The notes: generated by a model not told the origin, from the letters alone. DNA of 64,000 nt from Pseudomonas mohnii (GCF_900105115.1 NZ_FNRV01000001.1:4386501-4450500), one strand, 5' to 3'. Counted from the stretch's first letter, positions 1 to 9,945 are shown. Numbers and translations: made by a program.

Positions 1-765
1 CCCGGCCAGTTGCGGGTGCGCATCGAGATAGGCCTGACGCACCACCGGGGCGGCGGTGTAGTCGGGGAAGTAGTGCTTGTCGTCTTCGAGCAACTTGAGT
101 TTGAAGGCGTTCAAGCGACCGTCGGTGGTGTAGACCAGGCCGGCAAATACCTGACCGTTGCGCAGCGCGGTATAAACCAGGCCCGCGTCCATCTGGCGGA
201 TGTTGTTACGGGTCAGGTTCATGCCGTACAGCTTGACCATGCCATCGAGGCCGTCGGAGCGGTTGGCGAATTCAGTGTCCAGCGCTACCAGGTGATTGGT
301 CTTGGCCTCGTCCCGCAGCACCCTGTTGAGATCGCTGATGGTGTTGATCTGCGGATACGCATCGGCGACGTTCTTCGGCAATGCGAGGGCGTAGGTGTTG
401 CTGAATCTGGACGGGGTTAGCCAGACCAGGCCTTTTTTACCGTCGAGTTCTTTTACCCGGGTGTAGGACTGTTCGCTGTCGAGTTTTTCGGTCACATGGT
501 TATAGGCCACCAGCGACACGCCGGTGTATTCCCAGAGCATGTCCAGTTGACCGCTTTCGTGGGCGCTGCGGGCCAGATTACTGCCCAGGCCACCAGTGAC
601 TTGCACGTCGTAACCCTTGGCGCGCAGGTATTGGGAGGTGATTTCCGCCAGCAGGGTCTGTTCGGTGAACACGCGGGCGCCGATGCGGATCAGCGGCTTG
701 TCCGCCGCTTGGGCAAATCCTGCGCATAGCAGGATGCAGCCTAATAAAAAGCTTGATGTCTTCAT
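1..765 (-). CDS. Osmoprotectant (glycine betaine/choline-type) ABC transporter substrate-binding protein, 3' end outside window
   Basis: Periplasmic binding protein of a quaternary-amine (OsmF/OpuC/YehZ-type) ABC importer. The first residues, MKTSSFLLGCILLCAGFAQA, form a clear Sec signal peptide. The mature part opens with IRIGARVFTEQTLLAEI and contains GGLGSNLARSAHESGQLDMLWEYTG, split here only for description, which is characteristic of the OpuAC-like fold. The frame runs off the left edge at base 1, so about 255 residues are visible and the C-terminus is missing. The gene starts 20 bp after the permease stop codon on the same strand, so the two are co-transcribed; an ATPase and a second permease probably follow to the left. 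The substrate is inferred from family resemblance. Confidence 0.85.
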   Translation of the reverse strand, partial: MKTSSFLLGCILLCAGFAQAADKPLIRIGARVFTEQTLLAEITSQYLRAKGYDVQVTGGLGSNLARSAHESGQLDMLWEYTGVSLVAYNHVTEKLDSEQSYTRVKELDGKKGLVWLTPSRFSNTYALALPKNVADAYPQINTISDLNRVLRDEAKTNHLVALDTEFANRSDGLDGMVKLYGMNLTRNNIRQMDAGLVYTALRNGQVFAGLVYTTDGRLNAFKLKLLEDDKHYFPDYTAAPVVRQAYLDAHPQLAG

Positions 766-785
766 GAGCGTTCCTTTACCGAGGC

Positions 786-1502
786 TTAAGACGGGCGCAA
801 GCCGCGTTCGAGCCAGGTTCGGCTGGCCAGTGTCACCAGACCGTCGAGCAGCAGGGCCAGCAGGGCGGTGCAGGCCGCGCCCAGCAGCAGTTGCGGCTGA
901 TTGTTCAAGGCGATGCCGGGGAAAATCAGGCTGCCGAGACTGTTGGCGCCGATCAGGAACGCCAGCGGCGCCGTCCCGACATTGATGGCCAGTGCCACGC
1001 GCACGCCACCGATGATGATCGGCATGGCATTGGGCAATTCGACTTTCCACAGCACCTGGCGCGGGGTCATGCCGATGCCGACGGCGGCTTCCTTGAGCGA
1101 ACCCTGGACGTTTTTCAGCCCTTCATACGTGTTGCGCACGATCGGCAGCAGCGAGGCTAGGAACAGGGCGAAGATCGCGGGGCCGCTGCCGATACCCAGG
1201 ATGCCCAGGGCGATGGCCAGCACGGCCAGCGGCGGAATGGTGTTGCCGATATTGAAGACCTGCATGAAGCGTTCGGCGCGGTCGACCATGGTTGGGCGAC
1301 TGAGGAGTATGCCGGCAGGGATGCCCACGACAAGAGCGGCCAGCATGGAAGCGAGGACGAGAATCAGATGAGCTTGCAGGTAAAACAACAAATCGTCGCG
1401 GTAGTGTTCGATCGTGTTGACGCCGATCCAGTGGATCAGCAGGGCCAGGAGGGCGATTACCAGCGCGCCTCCTGTCAGCCCTTTGCCATAGTGGATAGCC
1501 AC
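786..1502 (-). CDS. Osmoprotectant ABC transporter permease (ProW/OpuCB type)
   Basis: Inner-membrane permease of the osmoprotectant importer, 238 aa, with about five to six hydrophobic segments. The cytoplasmic EAA loop is visible as EAAVGIGMTPRQVLWKVELP, the contact site for the ATPase. I start it at the GTG at 1502 because AAAGGAG lies at the right distance upstream. The open frame continues to 1691, but that extension is a translated REP element (ASRLAPTVERA) and not real protein. It is the first gene of a leftward operon that continues with the binding protein. Confidence 0.87.
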   Translation of the reverse strand: MAIHYGKGLTGGALVIALLALLIHWIGVNTIEHYRDDLLFYLQAHLILVLASMLAALVVGIPAGILLSRPTMVDRAERFMQVFNIGNTIPPLAVLAIALGILGIGSGPAIFALFLASLLPIVRNTYEGLKNVQGSLKEAAVGIGMTPRQVLWKVELPNAMPIIIGGVRVALAINVGTAPLAFLIGANSLGSLIFPGIALNNQPQLLLGAACTALLALLLDGLVTLASRTWLERGLRPS

Positions 1503-1612
1503 AGGCGGACTCCTTTTTTCTTTGTCGGCGAGCGCAGTCCCGTGTGGCATGCCATTGCTGGTTGCCGGGAAATCAACGTTCGCGAGAAGCAGCTCATGCC
1601 GAGCACGTTCCA

Positions 1613-1714
1613 CTGTAGGAGCGAGCCTGCTCGCGAAAAACGTCCAGACAACGCGTACATTCAGGTACCCAGCGTTATCGTTGACGTCCATCGCGAGCAG
1701 GCTCGCTCCTACAG
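1613..1714. repeat. REPIN (two inverted REP arms)
   Basis: Two inverted copies of CTGTAGGAGCGAGCCTGCTC (1613-1636 and 1691-1714) flank a 54-bp spacer. This is the Pseudomonas REP doublet arrangement. It lies between the divergent osmoprotectant operon and prfC. The 1503-1977 gap otherwise holds only the probable promoters. Confidence 0.9.
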
Positions 1715-1933
1715 GCGGAACACGTACAGCTTATCGAGCCATAAGCGCAGCCTCGTCAGGCTAACTTGCTGATTTTTCAGCCCCTGACGAAGCCGTAACA
1801 GGGGAGTGGACGCCTCCACCTTTTAAAAGGTTCCATAATTGGCAGCATTTAGCCACCCTTCATGTCCTGAAAGGGTTCTGTTGATCGACGCGGCCGACGG
1901 GCCGAGCGGTGGTCTGTGGCGGACGGTTTGCGC

Positions 1934-1939
1934 TATACT
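1934..1939 (+). promoter_or_regulatory. Possible -10 box of prfC
   Basis: TATACT matches the sigma-70 -10 consensus at 5 of 6 bases and lies about 40 bp before the prfC start. No convincing -35 box is seen 17 bp upstream (GGTCTG). Confidence 0.35.
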
Positions 1940-1977
1940 CGCCGCCCTTTTTTGAATCACCTGCCAGGCGATTTCCC

Positions 1978-3561
1978 ATGACCAAACAGGCCGCCGAAGT
2001 CGCGAAACGCCGCACTTTCGCCATTATTTCCCACCCCGATGCCGGTAAAACCACCATCACCGAGAAGCTCTTGCTGATGGGCAAGGCGATTGCGGTAGCC
2101 GGCACGGTGAAATCTCGCAAATCCGACCGCCATGCCACCTCCGACTGGATGGAAATGGAAAAGCAGCGGGGTATCTCGATTACCACGTCGGTCATGCAGT
2201 TCCCGTATCGCGAGCACATGATCAACCTGCTCGACACCCCGGGCCACGAAGACTTCTCCGAAGATACCTACCGCACCCTGACCGCGGTCGACTCGGCGTT
2301 GATGGTCCTCGACGGCGGTAAGGGTGTAGAGCCACGCACCATCGCCCTGATGGACGTCTGCCGTCTGCGTGACACGCCGATTGTCAGTTTCATCAACAAA
2401 CTCGACCGCGACATCCGCGACCCGATCGAACTGCTCGACGAAATCGAAGCGGTCCTGAAGATCAAGGCTGCGCCTATCACCTGGCCGATCGGTTGCTACC
2501 GCGACTTCAAAGGCGTGTATCACCTCGCCGATGACTACATCATCGTTTACACCGCCGGTCATGGCCACGAGCGCACCGAAACCAAGATCATCGAGAAACT
2601 CGATTCCGACGAAGCCCGCGCCCACCTGGGTGACGAGTACGAGCGCTTCATCGAGCAGCTGGAACTGGTGCAGGGCGCCTGCCACGAGTTCAACCAGCAG
2701 GAATTCCTCGACGGTCAGCTGACCCCGGTGTTCTTCGGTACGGCGCTGGGCAACTTCGGTGTCGACCATGTACTCGACGCCGTGGTCGACTGGGCGCCGC
2801 GTCCGCTGGCACGTGTGGCCAACGAGCGCACCGTGGAACCGATCGAAGAGAAGTTCTCGGGCTTCATCTTCAAGATCCAGGCGAACATGGACCCGAAACA
2901 CCGTGACCGCATCGCCTTCATGCGTATTTGCTCCGGCAAGTACGAAAAAGGCATGAAGATGCGCCACGTGCGTACCGGCAAAGACGTGCGGATCGGCGAC
3001 GCGCTGACCTTCTTCTCCTCCGAACGTGAGCAGCTGGAAGAAGCCTTCGCCGGCGATATCATCGGTCTGCACAACCACGGCACCATCCAGATCGGCGACA
3101 CCTTCAGCGAAGGCGAAACCCTGGGCTTCACCGGTATCCCGCACTTCGCCCCGGAACTGTTCCGCCGCGTACGCCTCAAGGACCCGCTGAAATCCAAGCA
3201 ACTGCGCCAGGGCCTGCAACAACTGGCCGAAGAAGGCGCGACCCAGGTGTTTTTCCCGGAGCGCAGCAACGACATCATCCTCGGTGCGGTCGGTGTGCTG
3301 CAGTTCGACGTGGTCGCCAGCCGCTTGAAGGAGGAATACAAGGTCGAGTGCTCCTACGAGCCGATCACCGTCTACTCGGCGCGTTGGATCGAGTGCAGTG
3401 ACAAGAAGAAGCTCGAGGAATTCTCCAACAAGGCGGTGGAAAACCTGGCACTGGACGGCGGCGGTCACCTGACCTACCTGGCGCCTACACGGGTCAACCT
3501 GGCACTGATGGAAGAGCGCTGGCCGGACGTGAAATTCCGCGCGACGCGTGAGCATCACTAA
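1978..3561 (+). CDS. prfC: Peptide chain release factor 3
   Basis: GTPase that recycles RF1/RF2 from the ribosome after peptide release. The product is 527 aa, the usual RF3 length. The G1 loop HPDAGKTT is at residues 19-26, G3 DTPGHEDFS at about 86 and G4 NKLD at about 140, followed by the beta-barrel domain II and the RF3 C-terminal domain ending [17 protein letters not shown] choose the ATG at 1978 because the sequence there begins [20 protein letters not shown], as in other RF3 proteins. The same frame is open upstream to 1909 but that part is unlike RF3. It appears to be a single-gene unit closed by the terminator at 3581. Confidence 0.97.
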   Translation: MTKQAAEVAKRRTFAIISHPDAGKTTITEKLLLMGKAIAVAGTVKSRKSDRHATSDWMEMEKQRGISITTSVMQFPYREHMINLLDTPGHEDFSEDTYRTLTAVDSALMVLDGGKGVEPRTIALMDVCRLRDTPIVSFINKLDRDIRDPIELLDEIEAVLKIKAAPITWPIGCYRDFKGVYHLADDYIIVYTAGHGHERTETKIIEKLDSDEARAHLGDEYERFIEQLELVQGACHEFNQQEFLDGQLTPVFFGTALGNFGVDHVLDAVVDWAPRPLARVANERTVEPIEEKFSGFIFKIQANMDPKHRDRIAFMRICSGKYEKGMKMRHVRTGKDVRIGDALTFFSSEREQLEEAFAGDIIGLHNHGTIQIGDTFSEGETLGFTGIPHFAPELFRRVRLKDPLKSKQLRQGLQQLAEEGATQVFFPERSNDIILGAVGVLQFDVVASRLKEEYKVECSYEPITVYSARWIECSDKKKLEEFSNKAVENLALDGGGHLTYLAPTRVNLALMEERWPDVKFRATREHH

Positions 3562-3580
3562 GCGCTGAGTTGAAACACCC

Positions 3581-3616
3581 AAAACCCCGTTGCGAAAGCT
3601 GCGGGGTTTTTTGTTG
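3581..3616 (+). terminator. Rho-independent terminator of prfC
   Basis: AAAACCCCG and CGGGGTTTT pair around a short loop and are followed by a T-rich tract (TTTTTTGTTG). It lies 20 bp after the prfC stop codon. Confidence 0.85.
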
Positions 3617-3630
3617 CCTGTCACAGTTTC

Positions 3631-3656
3631 CTGTAGGCGCGAGCCTGCTCGCGATG
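3631..3656. repeat. Single REP arm
   Basis: One REP-like copy (CTGTAGGCGCGAGCCTGCTC) with one changed base. A second arm is not clear; the sequence near 3708-3735 (GGGAGCAAGCTTGTTATC) may be its decayed remnant. The 3562-3885 gap holds this, the prfC terminator and nothing else recognised. Confidence 0.65.
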
Positions 3657-3885
3657 GTCTCGGCGGGCCCGCGTTCTTTCAGGAGGCGCGCATCATCGTT
3701 AACTTTCATAGGGAGCAAGCTTGTTATCTTTTCGGCATAACCCTTATCGCAAACCAATCTCCACGCCCATGGCATTTCCGTCGAGTCGATAGCGTCCTGT
3801 CTGGAGAACCCGGCTGATCGGAACTAGATTTTACTCAGCGCCAGCCAGGCACTTGAGTTTCACCTGCGAAAGGATGGAATCGGTT

Positions 3886-4143
3886 ATGAACAGGTTGCTA
3901 CGCGTTGTATTGCTGTTGAAGGTTTTCGTGATGCTGTCCCTCGGCAGTGCGGCGGTCTGGGCCGAGTGTGAGAACCACGCTACCCAGGCGATGAGCGGGC
4001 AGAGCGGAGACAGTGGATTGATGCTCGCCAAGTCCGAATCCGAACCGGGTGATCAGGGCCAGGGCGGCGCGGATAATGGTGATGACTCGACCACCGACGA
4101 ACCGGATTCCAGTGACGACGAGGAAGGCGATAGCCAGTCGTAA
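3886..4143 (+). CDS. Small secreted acidic protein of unknown function
   Basis: An 85-aa product with an N-terminal hydrophobic signal sequence (MNRLLRVVLLLKVFVMLSLG) and a probable cleavage after VWA. The mature part is short, polar and strongly acidic, ending in runs of Asp/Glu/Ser (TTDEPDSSDDEEGDSQS) with a single Cys near its start. I chose the ATG at 3886 because AAAGGATGG lies about 8 bp upstream; an in-frame ATG at 3874 would put that site inside the gene. No known domain is recognised. Its low-complexity tail might bind cations, but that is only inference. It stands alone between prfC and the end of the dpp operon. Confidence 0.6.
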   Translation: MNRLLRVVLLLKVFVMLSLGSAAVWAECENHATQAMSGQSGDSGLMLAKSESEPGDQGQGGADNGDDSTTDEPDSSDDEEGDSQS

Positions 4144-4160
4144 ATTCCAGACAAAAGAAA

Positions 4161-4204
4161 ACCCCTGCTTCTTCGATTGACGCGCAGTCGAAGCAGCAGG
4201 GGTC
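4161..4204 (-). terminator. Terminator for the leftward dpp operon (possibly bidirectional)
   Basis: CCCCTGCTTCTTCGA pairs with TCGAAGCAGCAGGGG around a short loop. Read on the minus strand the stem is followed by TTTTCTTTTG, so it best fits termination of transcripts coming from dppF. It also closes the small gene at 3886-4143. Confidence 0.75.
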
Positions 4205-4240
4205 AGGTTAACGCTTGACTACCTGGAACTACACAATCCC

Positions 4241-4330
4241 TGTGGGAGCTAGCCTGCTGGCGATAGCGGTGCCAGTGAACAGAAATTGTTGACTGGTGTA
4301 CCGCAATCGCCAGCAGGCTCGCTCCCACAG
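4241..4330. repeat. REPIN downstream of dppF
   Basis: Inverted arms TGTGGGAGCTAGCCTGCTGG (4241) and CCAGCAGGCTCGCTCCCACA (ending 4330). They lie directly after the dppF stop codon and before the operon terminator. Confidence 0.85.
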
Positions 4331-4334
4331 TTTT

Positions 4335-5315
4335 TTACGCCGCGCCGTCGAGGAATTGCTCGGCGTAGTGGCAAGCCACCTGACGGCTGTCGAGCAGACG
4401 CAGGGCTGGCTCTTCGGTTTTGCAACGGTCGGTGGCGTACGGGCAACGCTTGTGGAACGCGCAGCCGGCCGGCGGGTTCAGCGGGTTGGGCAGTTCGCCG
4501 ACGATCTTGATCTTCGGCTTGTCCGGATCCGGGTGAATGGTCGGCGTCGCCGACAACAGCGCCTGGGTGTAGGGGTGCAGAGGACGGGTGTAGATGTCTT
4601 CTTTCGGGCCCATTTCCACCGGACGACCGAGGTACATCACCATCACGTGATCGGCGACGTGCCGCACCACCGCCAGGTTGTGTGAGATGAACACGTAGGC
4701 GGTGTTGAACTCTTGCTGCAGGTCCATGAACAGGTTCAGCACCTGGGCCTGAATCGACACGTCCAGCGCCGAGGTCGGTTCGTCCGCCACCAGCACTTTC
4801 GGTTGCAGCATCATGGCGCGGGCGAGGGCAATCCGCTGGCGCTGACCGCCGGAGAACATGTGCGGATAGCGCTGGTAGTGCTCGGGACGCAAACCCACCT
4901 GTTTCATCATCGCCTGAACTTTCTCGCGACGTTCGGTGGCCGACAGGTTGGTGTTGATCAGCAGCGGCTCGGCCAGTTGATCACCGATTTTCTGCCGTGG
5001 GTTCAACGAGGCGTACGGGCTCTGGAACACCATCTGCACGTCTTTGCGCAGTTGCTTGCGCTGGGCCTTGTCGGCACCGGCCACTTCCTGGCCGGCGATT
5101 TTCAAGGAGCCCGAGGACGGCTCTTCGATCAGTGTCAGGGCGCGGGCCAGGGTGGATTTGCCGCAGCCGGACTCGCCTACGACGGCGAGGGTCTTGCCGG
5201 CTTCCAGCTCGAACGACACACCGTTGAGGGCGCGAACGGTGGCGTGACCCTTGAACAGGCCACGGGACACTTCATAGTGACGGGTCAGGTCGCGGGCGGT
5301 AAGAACGACGGCCAT
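4335..5315 (-). CDS. dppF: Dipeptide ABC transporter ATP-binding protein DppF
   Basis: Second ATPase of the dipeptide importer, 326 aa. It has Walker A GESGCGKST (47-55), signature FSGGQRQRIALARAM, Walker B VLVADEPTSALD, and the Opp/Dpp C-terminal extension with the cysteine motif CAFHKRCPYATDRC. Its ATG overlaps the dppD stop codon by one base (TAATG), indicating translational coupling. It is the last gene of the leftward dpp operon. Family knowledge: DppD and DppF form the heterodimeric motor on DppBC. Confidence 0.95.
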   Translation of the reverse strand: MAVVLTARDLTRHYEVSRGLFKGHATVRALNGVSFELEAGKTLAVVGESGCGKSTLARALTLIEEPSSGSLKIAGQEVAGADKAQRKQLRKDVQMVFQSPYASLNPRQKIGDQLAEPLLINTNLSATERREKVQAMMKQVGLRPEHYQRYPHMFSGGQRQRIALARAMMLQPKVLVADEPTSALDVSIQAQVLNLFMDLQQEFNTAYVFISHNLAVVRHVADHVMVMYLGRPVEMGPKEDIYTRPLHPYTQALLSATPTIHPDPDKPKIKIVGELPNPLNPPAGCAFHKRCPYATDRCKTEEPALRLLDSRQVACHYAEQFLDGAA

Positions 5316-6283
5316 TACGCCACCTCCTGGTTCAGCGGGTAGAAGCAGCGGGCGAGGCTGTTGCTTTTCGGGTCAAGGGTCGGACGCTGCGCACGGCACT
5401 TGTCCTGCACATACGGGCAGCGCGGCGACAGCAGGCAGCCCTGCGGACGGTCGTAACGACCGGGCACGATGCCCGGCAGGGTCGACAGGCGCGAGGCCCC
5501 CAGGCTGTGTTCCGGAATCGCCTTGAGCAGCGCTTCGCTGTACGGGTGCGCCGGGATGTCGAACAACTGGGGCACCTGGCCGACTTCGACCGCTTGACCG
5601 GCGTACATCACGCACACGCGCTGGGCGGTTTCGGCCACGACCGCGAGGTCGTGGGTGATCAGTACCAGGCCCATGTTCTGCTCTTTCTGCAACGCCAGCA
5701 GCAGGTCCATGATCTGCGCCTGAATCGTTACGTCCAATGCAGTGGTCGGTTCGTCGGCGATCAGCAGTTTCGGTTCGCCGGCAATGGCCATGGCGATGGC
5801 GACCCGCTGGCTCATACCGCCGGACAGTTGGTGCGGGTAGGCGTCCATGCGGCTGGCGGCACCCGGGATTTCAACTTTTTCCAGCAGTTCGATGGCACGC
5901 TTGCGCGCGGCCTTGCCGGACATTTTCAGGTGCAGGCGCAGCACTTCTTCGATCTGGAAGCCGACGGTATAGCTCGGGTTCAGCGCGGTCATCGGGTCCT
6001 GGAAGACCATGGCCAGGTCTTTGCCGACGATTTGCCGACGCTGACGGTTGCTGAGCTTGAGCATGTTCTTGCCATCGAAATTCAGGGCGTCGGCAGTGAC
6101 GATCCCCGGATGCTCGATCAGGCCCATCAGCGCCATCATGGTCACGGACTTGCCGGAACCCGATTCGCCAACGATGGCCAGGACTTCGCCCTTGTCCACT
6201 TTCAGGTCGAGGCCATCGACCACGGGAACGGCGTTCTTGTCGCCGAAGCGAACGTTGAGATTCTTGATTTCTAACAGTGACAT
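5315..6283 (-). CDS. dppD: Dipeptide ABC transporter ATP-binding protein DppD
   Basis: First ATPase of the dipeptide importer, 322 aa. Walker A GESGSGKS is at about 39-46, followed by signature [14 protein letters not shown], Walker [13 protein letters not shown] and the C-terminal oligopeptide-transporter tail with [15 protein letters not shown] start at the ATG at 6283 ([14 protein letters not shown]) behind GAGGAGATTCC. The frame is open to 6343, but that overlaps the end of dppC and is not conserved-looking. It is coupled to dppF by a one-base overlap. Confidence 0.95.
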   Translation of the reverse strand: MSLLEIKNLNVRFGDKNAVPVVDGLDLKVDKGEVLAIVGESGSGKSVTMMALMGLIEHPGIVTADALNFDGKNMLKLSNRQRRQIVGKDLAMVFQDPMTALNPSYTVGFQIEEVLRLHLKMSGKAARKRAIELLEKVEIPGAASRMDAYPHQLSGGMSQRVAIAMAIAGEPKLLIADEPTTALDVTIQAQIMDLLLALQKEQNMGLVLITHDLAVVAETAQRVCVMYAGQAVEVGQVPQLFDIPAHPYSEALLKAIPEHSLGASRLSTLPGIVPGRYDRPQGCLLSPRCPYVQDKCRAQRPTLDPKSNSLARCFYPLNQEVA

Positions 6284-6293
6284 TGGAATCTCC

Positions 6294-7220
6294 TCAGGCG
6301 GCGTTCTTGAGTTTCGGGTCCAGCGCATCGCGCAGGCCGTCACCCATCAAGTTGATTGCCAGCACGCTGAGCAAAATGGTCAAGCCAGGCAGGCTGACGA
6401 CCCACCAGGCGCGTTCGATGTAGTCGCGGGCCGAGGCCAGCATGGTGCCCCACTCAGGGGTTGGCGGTTGTACGCCAAGGCCGAGGAAGCCCAGTGCGGC
6501 GGCATCGAGAATCGCCGAAGAGAAGCTCAGGGTGGCCTGAACGATCAGTGGCGCCATGCAGTTGGGCAGCACGGTCACGAACATCAGGCGCGGCAGGCCG
6601 GCACCGGCCAGGCGCGCGGCGGTCACGTAGTCGCGGTTCAGTTCGCCCATCACCGCGGCACGGGTCAGACGAACGTAGGACGGCAGGGACACCACGGCGA
6701 TGGCGATCACGGTGTTGATCAGGCCAGGGCCGAGGATGGCGACGATCGCCACGGCCAGCAGCAGGGACGGCAGGGCCAGCATGATGTCCATCAGACGCAT
6801 GATGGTCGGGCCGAGCACGCGCGGGAAGAACCCGGCAAACAGACCCAGCAGGATTCCCGGGATCAGCGACATGACAACCGACGACAAGCCGATCAGCAAG
6901 GACAGGCGCGAACCCTGGATCAGGCGCGACAGCAAGTCACGACCCAGCTCATCGGTCCCGAGCAGGAACTGCATCTGTCCACCTTCCAGCCAGGCCGGAG
7001 GGGTCAGCAGGAAGTCGCGGTATTGCTCGCTCGGGTTATGCGGCGCGACCCACGGGGCAAAGATGGCGCAGAAAATCACCAGCAGCATGAACAGCAGGCC
7101 GGCGACGGCGCCTTTGTTCTTGGAAAACGCTTGCCAGAATTCTTTGTACGGCGACGGGTACAGCAGGCTTTGATCCGCGGCGGAGGCGGTGGCGGCTACT
7201 GAGGAAGTTGGAGTGCTCAT
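6294..7220 (-). CDS. dppC: Dipeptide ABC transporter permease DppC
   Basis: Inner-membrane permease of the dipeptide importer, 308 aa. An N-terminal Ala/Ser-rich stretch precedes the OppC-type N-terminal domain ([19 protein letters not shown]) and five further membrane segments. The EAA-like loop near [21 protein letters not shown] marks the ATPase contact. The ATG at 7220 is preceded by GAGG; the frame open to 7376 runs into dppB and is rejected. The stop codon is 10 bp before dppD. Confidence 0.94.
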   Translation of the reverse strand: MSTPTSSVAATASAADQSLLYPSPYKEFWQAFSKNKGAVAGLLFMLLVIFCAIFAPWVAPHNPSEQYRDFLLTPPAWLEGGQMQFLLGTDELGRDLLSRLIQGSRLSLLIGLSSVVMSLIPGILLGLFAGFFPRVLGPTIMRLMDIMLALPSLLLAVAIVAILGPGLINTVIAIAVVSLPSYVRLTRAAVMGELNRDYVTAARLAGAGLPRLMFVTVLPNCMAPLIVQATLSFSSAILDAAALGFLGLGVQPPTPEWGTMLASARDYIERAWWVVSLPGLTILLSVLAINLMGDGLRDALDPKLKNAA

Positions 7221-7231
7221 GGGTATGGACC

Positions 7232-8242
7232 TCAGCGCTGATGACGGATGCGTGGATTGGCAAAGCCGTAGAGGATGTCCACTACGAAGTTGACCAGAAT
7301 CACCAGGCAGGCGATTAACAGGATGCCGTTTTGCACGACCGGGTAATCCCGGGCGCCAATGGCTTCGATCAGCCATTTACCGATCCCCGGCCAGGAGAAG
7401 ATGGTTTCGGTCAGGACCGCACCGGCCAACAGGGTGCCGACTTGCAGGCCGACCACCGTCAGCACCGGAATCAGCGCGTTACGCAGACCGTGCACGAACA
7501 CCACGCGTGAAGGCGACAGGCCTTTGGCACGGGCGGTGCGGATGTAGTCCTCACGCAGCACTTCGAGCATCGACGAACGGGTCATCCGCGCGATCACCGC
7601 CAGCGGGATTGTGCCGAGCACGATGGCCGGCAGGATCAGGTGGTGCAGGGCGTCGAAGAAGGCACTGACGTCATCGGCCAGCAACGTATCGATGAGCATG
7701 AAGCCGGTGCGCGGCTCGATGTCGTACAGCAGGTCGATTCGCCCGGAAACCGGGGTCCAGCCCAGGGATACCGAGAAGAACATGATCAGGATCAGGCCCC
7801 ACCAGAAGATCGGCATCGAGTATCCCGCCAGGGAGATACCCATGACCCCATGATCGAACAGGGACCCTCGCTTGAGTGCCGCGATCACCCCGGCCAGAAG
7901 GCCCAGGATGCCGGCGAACAACAGGGCGGCCATGGACAGCTCCAGGGTCGCGGGGAAGAGAGAGGTGAACTCGGTCCAGACGCTCTCACGGGTACGCAGG
8001 GACTCCCCGAGATCGCCGTGGGCCAGTTTGCCGATGTAATCCAGGTACTGGGCATACAGGGGTTTGTTCAGACCTAGGCGTTCCATTGCCTGAGCGTGCA
8101 TTTCCGGGTCGACTCTGCGTTCGCCCATCATGACTTCCACAGGGTCGCCAGGGATCATGCGAATCAACGCGAAAGTCAGCAAGGTGATGCCGAAGAATGT
8201 GGGGATCAATAACCCCAGTCGGCGGGCAATAAAACTAAACAT
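7232..8242 (-). CDS. dppB: Dipeptide ABC transporter permease DppB
   Basis: Inner-membrane permease partner of DppC, 336 aa. The start MFSFIARRLGLLIPTFFGIT and the following LIRMIPGDPVEVMMG are typical of DppB/OppB. The cytoplasmic loop IRTARAKGLSPSRVVFVHGL carries the conserved permease motif. It follows the third binding-protein gene by 73 bp and precedes dppC by 11 bp. Confidence 0.95.
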   Translation of the reverse strand: MFSFIARRLGLLIPTFFGITLLTFALIRMIPGDPVEVMMGERRVDPEMHAQAMERLGLNKPLYAQYLDYIGKLAHGDLGESLRTRESVWTEFTSLFPATLELSMAALLFAGILGLLAGVIAALKRGSLFDHGVMGISLAGYSMPIFWWGLILIMFFSVSLGWTPVSGRIDLLYDIEPRTGFMLIDTLLADDVSAFFDALHHLILPAIVLGTIPLAVIARMTRSSMLEVLREDYIRTARAKGLSPSRVVFVHGLRNALIPVLTVVGLQVGTLLAGAVLTETIFSWPGIGKWLIEAIGARDYPVVQNGILLIACLVILVNFVVDILYGFANPRIRHQR

Positions 8243-8315
8243 CGTGTGGTGTACCTCATCAGCCGGTTAGGCGTGCCCGGCACGCCTGGGTTCAGGAATG
8301 CCGGGAGTTTCTTAT

Positions 8316-9911
8316 CTACTTCACCTGGGTGGTGGCGAAGTTATTCGTGGTGAGCGGGCTAATGTGATAACCCACTACGTTGTTGCGCATTGCTGTAAAC
8401 ATTCTAGTGTGCGCCATGCTGATCCACGGCTGGTCTTGATTAAAAATAACCTGGGCCTGCTCGTACAAGGCGGCACGCTCGGCGGGGTCGGTTTTTTCGC
8501 GGGCCTGGTCTATCAGTGCCTGGAATTTGTCATTGCACCAGCGGGCGTAGTTTTCGCCGTTCTTTGCAGCTTCGCAGCTGAGCATAGGTGTCAGGAAGTT
8601 ATCCGGGTCGCCGTTATCGCCCGCCCATCCGGCGGAAACCATATCGTGCTCGCCGTTTTTCGCGCGCTTGAGCATTTCGCCCCATTCCATCACGCGGATG
8701 TCGATCTTGATCCCGACTTTGGCCAGGTCAGCCTGCATCATTTGCGCGCCAAGCATCGGGTTCGGGTTGGTCGGGCCGCCACCGTTGCGGGTGAACAAGG
8801 TGAATGTCGTACCTTCAGGTACGCCGGCTTCCTTGAGCAGGGCGCGGGCCTTGTCCAGATCGTGGGCCGGGTTCTTCAGGCTGTGGTTGTAACCCAGCAG
8901 GGTGTCAGGGTACGGGTTGACCGCCGCTGTCGCATTGCCTTTGCCAAACAGGGCGTTGACATAGGCCTCCTTGTCGAAGGCGATGTCGATGGCTTTACGC
9001 ACACGCACGTCACTCATGTATTTGTGCGTGGTGTTCATGGCGACGTACGAAACGGTCATGGCGTTCAGTTCGTCGACCTTCAGGTTCGGGTCCTTCTTGA
9101 TGCTCGGGATGTCATCCGGCTTCGGATACAGCGCGACCTGACACTCGTTGGCCTTGAGCTTCTGCAGGCGCACGTTGTTGTCGGTGGCGATGGCCAGGAT
9201 CAATGCCTCGGCCGGCGGCTTGCCACGGAAGTAGTCCGGGTTGGCCTTGAAGCGAACCTGGGCGTCCTTGTTGTAGCGCTGGAAGACGAACGGACCGGTG
9301 CCGACCGGCTTGTTGTTCAGGTCGGCGGTCTTGTTGGCCTTGAGCAACTGGTCGGCGTACTCGGCCGGGTAGATTGACGAGAAGGCCATGGCGATGTCGG
9401 CCAGGAACGGCGCTTCACGGCGGGTCAGGGTGAACTTGACCGTGTTGTCGTCGACTTTCTCGACGCTTTTGAGCAGTTCCTTGAAGCCCATGCTTTCAAA
9501 GTACGGGAAGCCCACGCTCGACAGTTTGTGCCATGGGTGGTTCGGGTCCAGTTGACGCTGGAAGCTCCAGACCACGTCGTCGGCATTCATGTCGCGGGTC
9601 GGTTTGAAGTATTCGGTGGTGTGAAACTTGACGCCCTTGCGCAGGTGGAACGTGTAGCTCAGGCCGTCCTCGCTGATGTCCCAGGACTCCGCCAGTGCCG
9701 GAATCACTTCGGTGGTGCCGGGCTTGAAGTCAGCCAGGCGGTTGAAGATGGTTTCGGCCACTGCATCGGCGGTGACTGCAGTTGTGTACTGGACCATGTC
9801 GAAGCCTTCGGGGCTGGCTTCGGTACAGACCACCAGGGGTTTGGCCGACACGCCAACCGCGACACTCAGCAACGCGGCGGCGATGGCCGCACGTAGGGGA
9901 AGCATTTTCAT
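8316..9911 (-). CDS. dppA: Dipeptide-type ABC transporter substrate-binding protein (family 5), copy nearest dppB
   Basis: Periplasmic peptide-binding protein of 531 aa with signal peptide MKMLPLRAAIAAALLSVAVG ending at VSA. The family-5 signature is present (YTFHLRKGVKFHTTEYF) and the late motif WAGDNGDPDNFL is typical of DppA. The ATG at 9911 has GAGGG 7 bp upstream. It lies between the porin gene and dppB, the place that PAO1 gives to one of its several DppA proteins. It is more diverged from the two upstream paralogs (11594-13195, 13501-15126) than they are from each other, so it probably has different peptide preferences. Confidence 0.93.
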   Translation of the reverse strand: MKMLPLRAAIAAALLSVAVGVSAKPLVVCTEASPEGFDMVQYTTAVTADAVAETIFNRLADFKPGTTEVIPALAESWDISEDGLSYTFHLRKGVKFHTTEYFKPTRDMNADDVVWSFQRQLDPNHPWHKLSSVGFPYFESMGFKELLKSVEKVDDNTVKFTLTRREAPFLADIAMAFSSIYPAEYADQLLKANKTADLNNKPVGTGPFVFQRYNKDAQVRFKANPDYFRGKPPAEALILAIATDNNVRLQKLKANECQVALYPKPDDIPSIKKDPNLKVDELNAMTVSYVAMNTTHKYMSDVRVRKAIDIAFDKEAYVNALFGKGNATAAVNPYPDTLLGYNHSLKNPAHDLDKARALLKEAGVPEGTTFTLFTRNGGGPTNPNPMLGAQMMQADLAKVGIKIDIRVMEWGEMLKRAKNGEHDMVSAGWAGDNGDPDNFLTPMLSCEAAKNGENYARWCNDKFQALIDQAREKTDPAERAALYEQAQVIFNQDQPWISMAHTRMFTAMRNNVVGYHISPLTTNNFATTQVK

Positions 9912-9945
9912 CAAGAACCCTCTGCAATCGGTTGATCAGGAAACC

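Noticed and set aside
1503..1691. N-terminal extension of the osmoprotectant permease
   Set aside because: The added residues translate a REPIN arm (FFASRLAPTVERA), and a GTG with a good ribosome site lies at 1502.
1957..3624. A 555-codon open frame antisense to prfC
   Set aside because: Its translation is rich in Val, Gln, Asp and Arg without domain motifs and it mirrors prfC codon structure; long antisense frames are normal in GC-rich genomes.
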